Shown here: in pieces, positions 25,636 to 34,542 of the stretch
Numbering within the stretch: the first letter of the stretch is position 1
Layout: each line of letters starts with the position of its first letter
Assembly (NCBI GenBank): GCA_040507035.1
Contig: JBEVVR010000037.1
Span: 62,001 to 126,000 of the forward strand
Length of the DNA stretch: 64,000 nt
Direction of reading: 5' to 3'
Source: Thiodiazotropha sp040507035
Lineage (GTDB): Bacteria > Pseudomonadota > Gammaproteobacteria > Chromatiales > Chromatiaceae
Notes under the pieces: generated by a model
The model's database searches: none
The model's input: the letters and a program-made list of their open reading frames with translations, nothing else
Told to the model about the DNA's origin: nothing
Made by a program: the position numbers and the translations under genes

Positions 25636-26598
25636 ATGAAGAAACTCGGGCAGAAGATCATGCAGTGGATTGCGGAGTGGTTGACCAAGGAGAGCCCGCC
25701 TTCGACATCCCCACTTTGCGATTTCAATCGTCTCAGTTATGAACTCAGACCCGCCGATGTACTGCTGGTGGAGGGGCGTACCCGGGTCAGCAATGTGATC
25801 AAGACCATTACCCAGAGCACCTGGACCCACTCCGCCCTCTATATCGGTCGTATTTACGATATTCGCGATCCACAGCTTCAGCAGCGGGTGCGCATGGCCT
25901 ACCAGGGCGATCTCAGCGAACAGCTGATGGTGGAGGCCCTGCTGGGCGAGGGTACGATCATTGCGCCACTCTCCAAGTACCGCAACGACCATCTGCGGAT
26001 CTGTCGACCCACAGGTCTAGAACCGGAGGATGTCCACAAGGTCGTAGCCCACGCCATCAAGCATATCGGTACCGATTATGACGTACGTCATCTGCTCGAT
26101 CTGGCCCGCTTCTTCTTTCCCTGGGCCATACTCCCGAGGCGCTGGCGCTCCAGCCTGTTCGAGCACAATGCAGGATCACCGACCCGCACCGTCTGCTCAT
26201 CGATGCTGGCATCCGCCTTCAACGATGTGAATTTTCCAATCCTCCCGTTCATAGATCGGGATGAGGATGGCAGCCTGCGATTCTTCAAGCGCAACCCAAG
26301 ACTCTTCACTCCCAAGGATTTCGACTACTCACCCTATTTCGACATCATCAAGTACCCGTTTCTGGGTCTGGATGACCTGGGGGTCTATCGTCGTCTACCC
26401 TGGTGTGACGACACCATTCTCTACAATGACAATGAACGCGCATTCGTCGCCTCCACAAAGGTCGATGATGCTAACTGCGACGAGGATGAAACCAAGCTGC
26501 ATGATAAACGCAAAGGGTATCAGCTCAAGCAGGCACAATCTGATCTCGATGAGACCGATCAACCTATCGCCAATAGTATTCGCGAGGCCAATCAATGA
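25636..26598 (+). CDS. YiiX/YebB-like permuted NlpC/P60 cysteine hydrolase
   Basis: A 320-residue protein of the permuted papain-like group, where His comes before Cys: STWTHSALYIG (His65) and SPTRTVCSSMLASAF (Cys187). Related families include YiiX/YebB, LRAT-like acyltransferases and lipid-acting hydrolases. No signal peptide is evident, though the first 20 residues form an amphipathic helix. The stop overlaps the fadE start (ATGA), and an acyl-CoA synthetase follows, so a role on acyl substrates is plausible but unproven. A longer open frame from 25237 lies inside hypD in another frame; the ATG at 25636 is where homology starts. The C-terminus is acidic and low-complexity. Confidence 0.8.
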   Translation: MKKLGQKIMQWIAEWLTKESPPSTSPLCDFNRLSYELRPADVLLVEGRTRVSNVIKTITQSTWTHSALYIGRIYDIRDPQLQQRVRMAYQGDLSEQLMVEALLGEGTIIAPLSKYRNDHLRICRPTGLEPEDVHKVVAHAIKHIGTDYDVRHLLDLARFFFPWAILPRRWRSSLFEHNAGSPTRTVCSSMLASAFNDVNFPILPFIDRDEDGSLRFFKRNPRLFTPKDFDYSPYFDIIKYPFLGLDDLGVYRRLPWCDDTILYNDNERAFVASTKVDDANCDEDETKLHDKRKGYQLKQAQSDLDETDQPIANSIREANQ

Positions 26599-29078
26599 CG
26601 ATGCTGGGACTATTGCTGCTGTTGTTAACCCTATGGGGACTGGCCTATGGATCCGCACGGGCCATTGTCTGGATTCTGCTGCCGCCGATCCTCCTGGTCT
26701 GCCTGCAGTTGGCTGATTTAGTAACCTCTCTGGGCGCCCTACCCCTATGGTTGGTCTACGCCGCCACCCTCTTCTTCTACCTCAAACCCCAACTTCGACG
26801 CCGCTGGATCACCAGGCCACTGCTCAGCGCCTTCCAGCAGGTAATGCCCTCCATGTCGTCCACCGAGAAGGAGGCGTTGAACGCCGGAAGCGTCTGGTGG
26901 GACGGTGAGCTCTTCTCCGGACAACCGGACTGGAATAGTCTGCTCAAGCAACCACAATGCCAGCTGACCTCACGGGAGCAGGAGTTCCTCGACGGCCCGG
27001 TGGAGAGACTGTGCGAAATGCTCGATGACTGGCATATCACCCACGAACGTCAGGATCTCCCCCCCGAAGTCTGGCAGTTTATCAAGGCGTCCGGTTTTTT
27101 CGGCCTGATCATACCTGAGTCCTACGGCGGTCTCGGTTTTTCCGCCTATGCCCACTCCCAGGTGGTGATGAAGATCGCAAGTCGCAGTATCACCGCGGCG
27201 GTTACTGTCATGGTGCCTAATTCTCTTGGTCCGGCAAAGCTGCTGCTGCAATACGGCAGCGATGAACAGAAGGGGCGTTATCTGAATCGTCTGGCCACTG
27301 GAGAGGAGGTGCCCTGCTTCGCCCTGACGAATCCCCATGCGGGGAGCGATGCCGGCGCGATCCCCGATGTCGGCCGGGTCACCTATGGTGAGTTCGATGG
27401 CACCCAGGTGCTGGGTATCAAGCTCAACTGGGAGAAGCGCTATATCACCCTGGCTCCGGTTGCGACCCTGATTGGATTGGCCTTTAAGCTGGAGGATCCC
27501 CAAGGCCTGCTCTCCGACGATCCTGAACCTGGCATCACCCTGGCGCTGATCCCCCGCGACACCCCCGGGGTGGAGATCGGTGCGCGTCACATGCCCCTCA
27601 ACCTAGCCTTCCAGAACGGTCCCATTCAAGGCCGGGATGTCTTTATTCCCATCAACTGGGTGATCGGTGGCGTCGATGGCGTGGGCAAGGGTTGGCATAT
27701 GTTGATGGAATCCCTCTCGGAGGGTCGTGGCATCTCACTCCCCGCACTCTCAACCTCGGCGGGTAAGAGCGCCAGCCGTTATACCGGCGCCTATGCAGCG
27801 GTTCGCACCCAGTTCAGTCAACCCATCGGCCACTTCGAAGGCGTGGAAGAACCACTGGCGAGAATCGGCGGGCTTACCTATCAGATGGACGCGGCGCGCA
27901 AGCTTACCCTCAGCGCCATGGACAGTGGCGAATCTCCCGCGGTGATCTCGGCCATCATCAAGTACCATCTCACCGAGCGTTATCGACAGGCACTCAATGA
28001 TGCCATGGATATCCAGGGCGGCAGCGGTATCTGCCTCGGCCCCGACAACCTGATCGCCAGGGGCTACCAGGCTATCCCCATCGCTATTACCGTCGAGGGT
28101 GCGAATATCCTGACCCGCAGTATGATCATCTTCGGTCAGGGGGCGATTCGCGCCCACCCCTATGTGCTCAGGGAGTTCGAGGCGGCGGAAAACCCGGATA
28201 GCGACAATGCGCTCAACCAGTTCGATGACGCCCTCTTCAGCCACATCGGTTTCGTGCTTACAAACTTTGCCCGTACACTCTGGTACGGACTTACCCATGG
28301 AAGGCTCTCCGAAAGCCCCAGAGGTGGTCCCAGCAAACGTTACTTTCAACGCCTGAACTGGATGTCTTCCAGCTTCGCCCTAACCGCCGATGCAGCCCTG
28401 ATGACCCTGGGTGGATCCTTAAAGCGCAAAGAACGCCTTTCAGCCAGACTCGGCGATATGCTTAGCAATCTCTATATCGCCAGCGCGGTACTCAAACGCT
28501 ATGTCGATGAGGGTGAGCTTGATAGCGATTTGTCCCTGATGCAGTGGGCCATGGAGGATTCACTCTATCGATATCAACACGCTTTACGTGGCCTGTTACG
28601 TAATATGCCGCTACGCCCTCTGGCCTGGCTGTTACGGCTGGTCATATTTCCCACGGGACTCCCTTTCCACAAACCCACCGATAAGCTCGACCACCGGGTC
28701 GCGCGCATCCTGCTCACACCAAGTGAGGTGAGGGACAGGCTCACCGAAGGCATCTTTATCACGGAGGATCAAGGACAACGTGCAGGACAACTGGAACAGG
28801 CAATGTTTGCGGTTACTGCCGCGGCCCCCCATGAAAAGACACTACGTCGTGCAAGACGGGCAGGACAGCTTAAATCCCGGGACGTTCGTAATCTGATCAC
28901 GGAAGCCGTCACCCTTGGCATCCTCAGTGAGAGTGATAAAGTAGCCCTCGACGAAGCGGACCGCCTACGTCGCCAAGTCATACAGGTCAATGCCTTCAGT
29001 GATCTTGGTGAGTCAACCGACGATGTCAAAAAATCAGCACCAAAACTCTCCAATATCAACAAGCGGGGTGCCGCTTGA
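26595..29078 (+). CDS. fadE: Acyl-CoA dehydrogenase FadE
   Basis: FadE, an FAD enzyme, makes the first double bond of fatty-acid beta-oxidation. The 827-residue length matches E. coli FadE (814). Two N-terminal hydrophobic helices (residues 3-50) anchor it to the inner membrane. Acyl-CoA dehydrogenase motifs are clear: CFALTNPHAGSDAG, the FAD/substrate region TAAVTVMVPNSLGPAKLL, and DAMDIQGGSGICLGPDN. The large C-terminal FadE-specific domain (DUF1974) with LARLGGLTYQMDAAR upstream of it is present. It is translationally coupled to the YiiX-like gene by a 4-base overlap and lies 116 bases before the acyl-CoA synthetase. Confidence 0.95.
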   Translation: MTMLGLLLLLLTLWGLAYGSARAIVWILLPPILLVCLQLADLVTSLGALPLWLVYAATLFFYLKPQLRRRWITRPLLSAFQQVMPSMSSTEKEALNAGSVWWDGELFSGQPDWNSLLKQPQCQLTSREQEFLDGPVERLCEMLDDWHITHERQDLPPEVWQFIKASGFFGLIIPESYGGLGFSAYAHSQVVMKIASRSITAAVTVMVPNSLGPAKLLLQYGSDEQKGRYLNRLATGEEVPCFALTNPHAGSDAGAIPDVGRVTYGEFDGTQVLGIKLNWEKRYITLAPVATLIGLAFKLEDPQGLLSDDPEPGITLALIPRDTPGVEIGARHMPLNLAFQNGPIQGRDVFIPINWVIGGVDGVGKGWHMLMESLSEGRGISLPALSTSAGKSASRYTGAYAAVRTQFSQPIGHFEGVEEPLARIGGLTYQMDAARKLTLSAMDSGESPAVISAIIKYHLTERYRQALNDAMDIQGGSGICLGPDNLIARGYQAIPIAITVEGANILTRSMIIFGQGAIRAHPYVLREFEAAENPDSDNALNQFDDALFSHIGFVLTNFARTLWYGLTHGRLSESPRGGPSKRYFQRLNWMSSSFALTADAALMTLGGSLKRKERLSARLGDMLSNLYIASAVLKRYVDEGELDSDLSLMQWAMEDSLYRYQHALRGLLRNMPLRPLAWLLRLVIFPTGLPFHKPTDKLDHRVARILLTPSEVRDRLTEGIFITEDQGQRAGQLEQAMFAVTAAAPHEKTLRRARRAGQLKSRDVRNLITEAVTLGILSESDKVALDEADRLRRQVIQVNAFSDLGESTDDVKKSAPKLSNINKRGAA

Positions 29079-29096
29079 GGATTTAATAGTTCCATC

Positions 29097-29106
29097 CCTG
29101 ATCAGG
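29097..29106. promoter_or_regulatory. Palindrome CCTGATCAGG between fadE and the acyl-CoA synthetase
   Basis: A perfect 10-base palindrome (CCTGATCAGG), within the near-symmetric ATCCCTGATCAGGATA, lies about 90 bases before the start of the acyl-CoA synthetase. It could be an operator for a fatty-acid regulator, but it does not match the FadR or PsrA consensus that I know. Confidence 0.25.
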
Positions 29107-29194
29107 ATAGGCTAAGTTAATGCTACTCTAACCACAACAGAATGAACCGACTGATAAAAATCGGGGTTCTGAAAAAGAGAATAGGGATGCCGGC

Positions 29195-30979
29195 ATGAAC
29201 AATCCTAATATCGATTACATATTGTTAAACGAGGCTGACACCCTGGGTGCGGTCTTTCGCGAACGGGTGAATCGCACAGCGGATGCGATTGCCTATATCC
29301 AGTACGACGAAGATCGCGAAACCTGGCAAGAGACCAGCTGGAGCGAGATGGCGCAGCTGGTGATTCGTTGGCAAGCCGCATTCCGCAAAGAGAATCTGAA
29401 ACCTGGCGACCGCGTCGCCTTGATGCTACGCAACTGCCGTGAATGGGCTATCTTCGATCTGGCGGCACAATGCCTGGGGCTGGTCACCGTGCCTCTCTAC
29501 ACCAATGATCGCGCGGAAAATATCGGTTATATCCTGCAGGATGCCGAAGTGCGTTTGCTGCTTATTGAAAACAACGAACAGTGGCAGGACCTGCAACAGA
29601 TCAGTAACCAGTTGGCCGGACTGAACCGTATCGTCTCCCTGCACCCGGTTAAACCGATGGGGTTGCAACCGCATCTGGTGTCACTGCATGAGTGGCTGCC
29701 CGATCAACCCAACGACGAACTGGAGGTAGTCGACGTCTCGACCAATGAGTTGGCCACCATCGTCTATACATCAGGCACCACGGGACGCTCGAAAGGTGTG
29801 ATGCTGAGTCACCACAACATATTATGGGACCTCAACAGCGGCATTGAAGTTATCGATATCTATAAAACAGATACCTTTCTCTCCTTCCTGCCTCTGTCGC
29901 ATACCCTGGAACGGACCGTGGGCTACTATCTGGCAATCATGGCCGGAGCCTCTACCGCCTATGCACGCTCGATACCTCAGTTGGCAGAAGACCTCGAAAT
30001 CATTAAACCCACCATCCTGATTGCGGTACCTCGAATATTTGAAAGGGTCTATGCCAAGATTCAGGATAAGCTTGAAAACGACTCCGCCGTGGCCCGTGCC
30101 ATCTTCAAGCTGGCTGTCGACACCGGCTGGTACAATTTCGAATACCAACAGGGCCGCGCAAGCTGGTCGCCAAAACTCCTGTTCTGGCCGCTGCTGGAAA
30201 AAATCGTGGCCAGCAAGATTCAGCAGAAACTGGGCGGTCGCCTGCGTATAGCCGTCTCCGGTGGCGCTCCCCTGTCACCCGATATCGCCAAGGTCTTCAT
30301 CGGGCTTGGGGTGCCGATACTTCAAGGGTATGGTTTGACGGAGACCAGCCCAATCATCTCCGCCAATACTCATCAACACAATTTCCCGGCAAGCGTGGGC
30401 AGGCCCTTTCCCGGAGTCGAGGTGAAGATCAGTGAATACGACGAGCTGCTCTGTCGGGCGCCGAATGTGATGATGGGCTACTGGAACAACCGCTCCGCCA
30501 CCGCCGAGGTAATCGACGCAGAGGGCTGGTTCCACACCGGGGACAAGGCGAAGATCGAGGACGACTACATCTTTATCACCGGGCGCCTGAAAGAGATCAT
30601 CGTCATGGCCAACGGCGAGAAGGTACCCCCCGCCGACATGGAGATGTGCATCTCCATGGACCCACTCTTCGAACAGGTACTGGTGGTGGGCGAGAGCAAA
30701 CCCTATTTATCCGCCATCCTGGTGCTTAATCCCGAGCATGCACAATCCCTAGGTCTCGATCCCGCGAACCTCAGTGAACAGCAGGAAAAAGAGCTGTTAA
30801 CCCGGGTCAATAACCACCTGGACAACTTTCCCGGTTACGCAAAGGTGATTCGGGCAACCGTGCTCGCAGAACCCTGGAGCGTGGAGAACGGCTTAATCAC
30901 ACCGACACTTAAACTGAAGCGCAACAAGATCCTGGAACGTTATGCCAATGAGTATGACGAGATGTATGTTGGGCATTAA
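29195..30979 (+). CDS. Long-chain-fatty-acid-CoA ligase (AMP-forming)
   Basis: A 594-residue ligase that activates fatty acids to acyl-CoA through an acyl-AMP. The AMP-binding motifs are intact: YTSGTTGRSKGVML (P-loop), GYGLTETSP (A5), WFHTGDKAKI and TGRLKEIIVMANGEKVPP (A8 hinge and Lys-containing segment). It belongs to the FadD15/ACSBG-like long-chain group, with homology over the full length. GGGATG lies near the ATG. With fadE just upstream it would feed beta-oxidation. Exact chain-length preference cannot be read from sequence. Confidence 0.93.
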   Translation: MNNPNIDYILLNEADTLGAVFRERVNRTADAIAYIQYDEDRETWQETSWSEMAQLVIRWQAAFRKENLKPGDRVALMLRNCREWAIFDLAAQCLGLVTVPLYTNDRAENIGYILQDAEVRLLLIENNEQWQDLQQISNQLAGLNRIVSLHPVKPMGLQPHLVSLHEWLPDQPNDELEVVDVSTNELATIVYTSGTTGRSKGVMLSHHNILWDLNSGIEVIDIYKTDTFLSFLPLSHTLERTVGYYLAIMAGASTAYARSIPQLAEDLEIIKPTILIAVPRIFERVYAKIQDKLENDSAVARAIFKLAVDTGWYNFEYQQGRASWSPKLLFWPLLEKIVASKIQQKLGGRLRIAVSGGAPLSPDIAKVFIGLGVPILQGYGLTETSPIISANTHQHNFPASVGRPFPGVEVKISEYDELLCRAPNVMMGYWNNRSATAEVIDAEGWFHTGDKAKIEDDYIFITGRLKEIIVMANGEKVPPADMEMCISMDPLFEQVLVVGESKPYLSAILVLNPEHAQSLGLDPANLSEQQEKELLTRVNNHLDNFPGYAKVIRATVLAEPWSVENGLITPTLKLKRNKILERYANEYDEMYVGH

Positions 30980-31017
30980 GTCCAAACTGCAGATCGATTG
31001 ATAAAAAAACAGTTAGC

Positions 31018-33465
31018 TTACTCGATAGAGTCGGACAGAGCGACAGGTTCGCTGTAGTAGTAGCCTTGGCACTGCTGTACGTTTTCTCTAATTAACCATT
31101 CAATCTGATCCGAGTTTTCAACGCCTTCGGCGACCACTTTGAGGTCCATTATTTCCGCCATTTTAACCATTGCGGTACATATACCAATGGCATAGTTATC
31201 ATTTGGTAGACCCTTTATAAAACTCGTATCGAGCTTCAAGGTATCAATGTTAAAGTCTCTGAGATAGGAAAAGGAGGAGTAACCGGTACCAAAATCGTCA
31301 ACGGCAATACGAACACCATATTTTTTCAGGCTGCGCACCACATTTCTGCTCATCTCAATATCTTCTACCAGGCTGCTCTCGGTAATCTCCAACTCAAGGC
31401 ATTTTGGGTCAAAACCTACAGTTTTCAATATCGATTCAACCCGGTTGGAGAAATTGCCCTGGTTGAACTGTTGCATGGATACATTGACATTCAGTTGCAA
31501 CGAGCGACCACTGCCTCGTTGATAAGCCAGCATCTCCCTACAGGCCCGCTCCAGTACCCAATCCCCCAGCTCAATAATCAGACCGGTGTTTTCAAGGAAG
31601 TGAAGAAATTCAGTAGGATCAAGAACACCACGCCTTGGATGGTCCCAACGCAGCAAGGCCTCCATGCCGACGGTTTCACCCGAGCGGGTATCGACAATGG
31701 GTTGGTAGAGTAGATGGAAGCTCTTCGATTTCAATGCTTGCATCAATTCGCTCTCCAACTGCAGTATGCCTTCCTCATTTGCGCCAAATGTATGATCGTA
31801 GACACAGTATTGCCGACGTCCACTTCGTTTTGCATGATACATGGCCATATCGGCCTTCTGTATCAGGCTACCGATGTCATCCTTGGCAAAAGGATAGAAG
31901 ACAATACCGATACTGCAGCTGATATGTACCTGCCTGCTATCGATTTCGAAGGGCTCTTGGATATGTTGCAGCAGCGTTTTCGCTATATTGGTACCGTCGT
32001 TTATCGATTTGATCTGCTCCGCAATAATGGTGAACTCATCACCCCCCAAGCGTGCCACTGTATCACCCAGTCGAAGCATCTTCTTCAAGCGTACCGCAGT
32101 CTCTTTCAGCAACAAATCACCTGCATGATGACCAAGGCTGTCGTTGACCTTCTTAAATCGATCGAGATCGATGAACATCAGAGCGATTAGATATTCTTCC
32201 CGTTCCGCCTGATCCATCGCGTGCTTGAGACGATCACGAAATAGTTGTCGGTTCGGTAGATTAGTCAAACCGTCATATTGCGCCAGGTAGCGTATATGCT
32301 CTTCATTCTTTCTGCTTTCGCTGACATCCTGTGCCACACTGATAATATGCCCTTGGCCACCAGATTGTTGCAGAAAGGCAGCAGATAGAGAAACCAAGAC
32401 AGAGTAACCAGTGACGGTAACATACCTGGTATCGATGCTCTCCACATCCTTTTGCATAAGTTGTTTCAGCCAGGTCTTTACCCGAATTACATCTCGGCTG
32501 TCGATCAGTTCATAATAGGACATACTCTCAAGTTTCTGCTTGTCGTAGCCGAGCATTTCGCAGGCAGCATCGTTGACCATGATAATCTTCATATCAACCG
32601 AGACAACCACCAAGGCATCGCGTAAGTTATTGAGCACATCATTCAGATACGCCCTCGACACCGAGGTATTGGAAAGGTCCCTGCTCATGCGATTGAATGA
32701 ACTGATCAGTTGACCTATCTCATCATTGCGACTCTTCTTTAGCTCAATACCGTAGGCACCTTCACCGACCCGCTTGACATAATCGGTGAGTTGCCGAATC
32801 GGTGACACCAATCGCTTTGAAATAAAAGCAGCCAGCAACAACCCAAGCAACAACAGGATCAGGGTGACGAAAATAAGCAGATAGCGTTCACGCAACTGGG
32901 ATTCGGATATCAGAACAGCGAGTTGTTGGGTCAGATTGGCGCTATTTTCCAGTTGTGCCTTTTTAAACAGCGCGATTCTAACCCAACCCAGCTTCTCATC
33001 CGCTATTTCTACGGGTGTGACAATCTCCATGAGCTCAGCGGTATCAATAAACAATGGTGAGGATTGGCTACCGATCCAGTCGACTATCGCAGCCTCTTCA
33101 ATTTTTTTACCATAGTCGACCAGCAGCTCGTTGCCGTCGTGAACGATAACACCCTCGGGATCTATCACCATGACATAGGCTACATCATCAAGAGCGCTAA
33201 CACTCTGCAACAGCTGCAAGATTGCAAGCATATCGAAGTTGTAGAGTGGATTTACCAGGTCCTCACTAAGAATTGCGCTTAGATTCATCAACCGTTTTTG
33301 GGCTTCATTATGAAGCGCGGCACTCATTGTTGATGCCGTGGTGGTTTTTATATTTGACAACAGTTCCTTCGACTGAAACAGGAACAGGGCAGCCAATATC
33401 ACCGTAACGATGACAATACCCATACCTATAGCAACGGTGTAACGAAACTGGAGACTTCTTGCCAT
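31018..33465 (-). CDS. Membrane sensor GGDEF-EAL protein with HAMP and PAS domains
   Basis: An 815-residue c-di-GMP protein. TM1 spans about 10-31, a periplasmic sensor 32-195 and TM2 196-216. HAMP lies at 217-270 (KRLVSPIRQLTDYVKRVG), PAS at about 275-385, GGDEF at 390-550 and EAL at 565-810. The GGDEF motif (474-478) and its RxxD inhibitory site (Arg465-Asp468) are intact, as are MEALLRW and DDFGTGYSS. So both synthesis and hydrolysis of c-di-GMP are possible. It is the last gene of a porin/PhnD/GGDEF-EAL run, 140 bases after the PhnD-like gene. Ligand input through the PhnD protein is a hypothesis. Confidence 0.93.
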   Translation of the reverse strand: MARSLQFRYTVAIGMGIVIVTVILAALFLFQSKELLSNIKTTTASTMSAALHNEAQKRLMNLSAILSEDLVNPLYNFDMLAILQLLQSVSALDDVAYVMVIDPEGVIVHDGNELLVDYGKKIEEAAIVDWIGSQSSPLFIDTAELMEIVTPVEIADEKLGWVRIALFKKAQLENSANLTQQLAVLISESQLRERYLLIFVTLILLLLGLLLAAFISKRLVSPIRQLTDYVKRVGEGAYGIELKKSRNDEIGQLISSFNRMSRDLSNTSVSRAYLNDVLNNLRDALVVVSVDMKIIMVNDAACEMLGYDKQKLESMSYYELIDSRDVIRVKTWLKQLMQKDVESIDTRYVTVTGYSVLVSLSAAFLQQSGGQGHIISVAQDVSESRKNEEHIRYLAQYDGLTNLPNRQLFRDRLKHAMDQAEREEYLIALMFIDLDRFKKVNDSLGHHAGDLLLKETAVRLKKMLRLGDTVARLGGDEFTIIAEQIKSINDGTNIAKTLLQHIQEPFEIDSRQVHISCSIGIVFYPFAKDDIGSLIQKADMAMYHAKRSGRRQYCVYDHTFGANEEGILQLESELMQALKSKSFHLLYQPIVDTRSGETVGMEALLRWDHPRRGVLDPTEFLHFLENTGLIIELGDWVLERACREMLAYQRGSGRSLQLNVNVSMQQFNQGNFSNRVESILKTVGFDPKCLELEITESSLVEDIEMSRNVVRSLKKYGVRIAVDDFGTGYSSFSYLRDFNIDTLKLDTSFIKGLPNDNYAIGICTAMVKMAEIMDLKVVAEGVENSDQIEWLIRENVQQCQGYYYSEPVALSDSIE

Positions 33466-33605
33466 TGAGCTAGCCGTTTATTGAAATTGCTTGGTTACAG
33501 CCTTGATCCAGACATTCAAAAACAGGACCTTCAACTGGAATTAATAAATTGTTGTATGCTTCGCTTCAAGCCCAAGACCTTTTCAAACAGGTTGCTGAAC
33601 TCGAG

Positions 33606-34529
33606 CTATAGAGATCGATCTACATATTCCATGATCTTGTACATATCGTATATCGACTGCTTCTGATCCTCACTCATTTTGTCGAATTTTTTAGTTTTCT
33701 GATAGGCGTTCAGGACATGTGCGGCCTTTGGATCATCATCGATCTTCAACAGTATCTCTTGAAGCCGATTTTTAACAGCAGAATCCAGGTCGCTGCGCAC
33801 AAGTTCGACTGCACGGATTACTGGTGGAAGGCGATGGATAATTGAAAACTCCTGACGATATTGGGTAGGCAGGTGATCCTCTTTGTCCCAGTCCAGGTTG
33901 CTGAATGCGCCGGCGTCGACCACACCCTTGTGCACCAAGGTTGCGATATTGATCTCCTCCCGGGCAAATAGATAACCGACCTTGTCCGGCTGCGGTTTGT
34001 CGCGGAAGCTATTCAGCTTTTCTGGTATCAGCCCGCTCTGTAGCATCGCATTCAGTGGTAGATAGTAGGCCGTCGTCGATGCCGGGTCCTCCAGTGCAAT
34101 GCGCTTTCCCTTCAGGTCCTCCAGTTTTTTTATTGAACCCTCTGTTCGGGAAAAGAACACCGTATAATATTCCGGCATTCCCTTTTTCCATTTTCGCAAC
34201 AATATCTCGGCACCGCTCTCCTCATGCAGATAGGCAGCGGCGATAGGCGTTTCCGTCACCCAGTCGACTTCGCCACTGGCCACCAGATCAGCCATCTGCT
34301 CTTTGTTTTTTGCCATACGGATTTTGCCCTTGCGGATACCAAGGTCCCGCATTCTCTCCACCGCATAAATCAGTAGAGGTTTCAGGTAGCGATAGTGCTT
34401 TTTGGGATTGTGGCTGATCTTTCCCAAAACAAGCGTTTCAGGATTGCTGCTACTTGAGATTGCGGAGAGCGGCATTAGCCATGAGAGGACTAGTACAAGC
34501 AACAGGACTTTTTTACTTGGTGCGCGCAT
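33606..34529 (-). CDS. PhnD-like periplasmic substrate-binding protein
   Basis: A 307-residue secreted binding protein of the phosphate/phosphonate (PhnD/PF12974-type) class. A signal peptide (RAPSKKVLLLVLVLSWLM, cleavage near LSAISS) is followed by two lobes joined by the usual hinge: EVDWVTETPIAAAYLHEE, then LEDLKGKRIALEDPASTTAYYLP. No PhnC or PhnE transporter genes are adjacent, so it may serve as a receptor rather than in import. The start is the ATG at 34529, with AGGG about 14 bases upstream; the preceding TTG is unlikely. It follows the porin by 13 bases. The ligand could be phosphate, phosphite, phosphonate or another oxyanion. Confidence 0.85.
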   Translation of the reverse strand: MRAPSKKVLLLVLVLSWLMPLSAISSSSNPETLVLGKISHNPKKHYRYLKPLLIYAVERMRDLGIRKGKIRMAKNKEQMADLVASGEVDWVTETPIAAAYLHEESGAEILLRKWKKGMPEYYTVFFSRTEGSIKKLEDLKGKRIALEDPASTTAYYLPLNAMLQSGLIPEKLNSFRDKPQPDKVGYLFAREEINIATLVHKGVVDAGAFSNLDWDKEDHLPTQYRQEFSIIHRLPPVIRAVELVRSDLDSAVKNRLQEILLKIDDDPKAAHVLNAYQKTKKFDKMSEDQKQSIYDMYKIMEYVDRSL

Positions 34530-34542
34530 CAAACGTCAAGCC

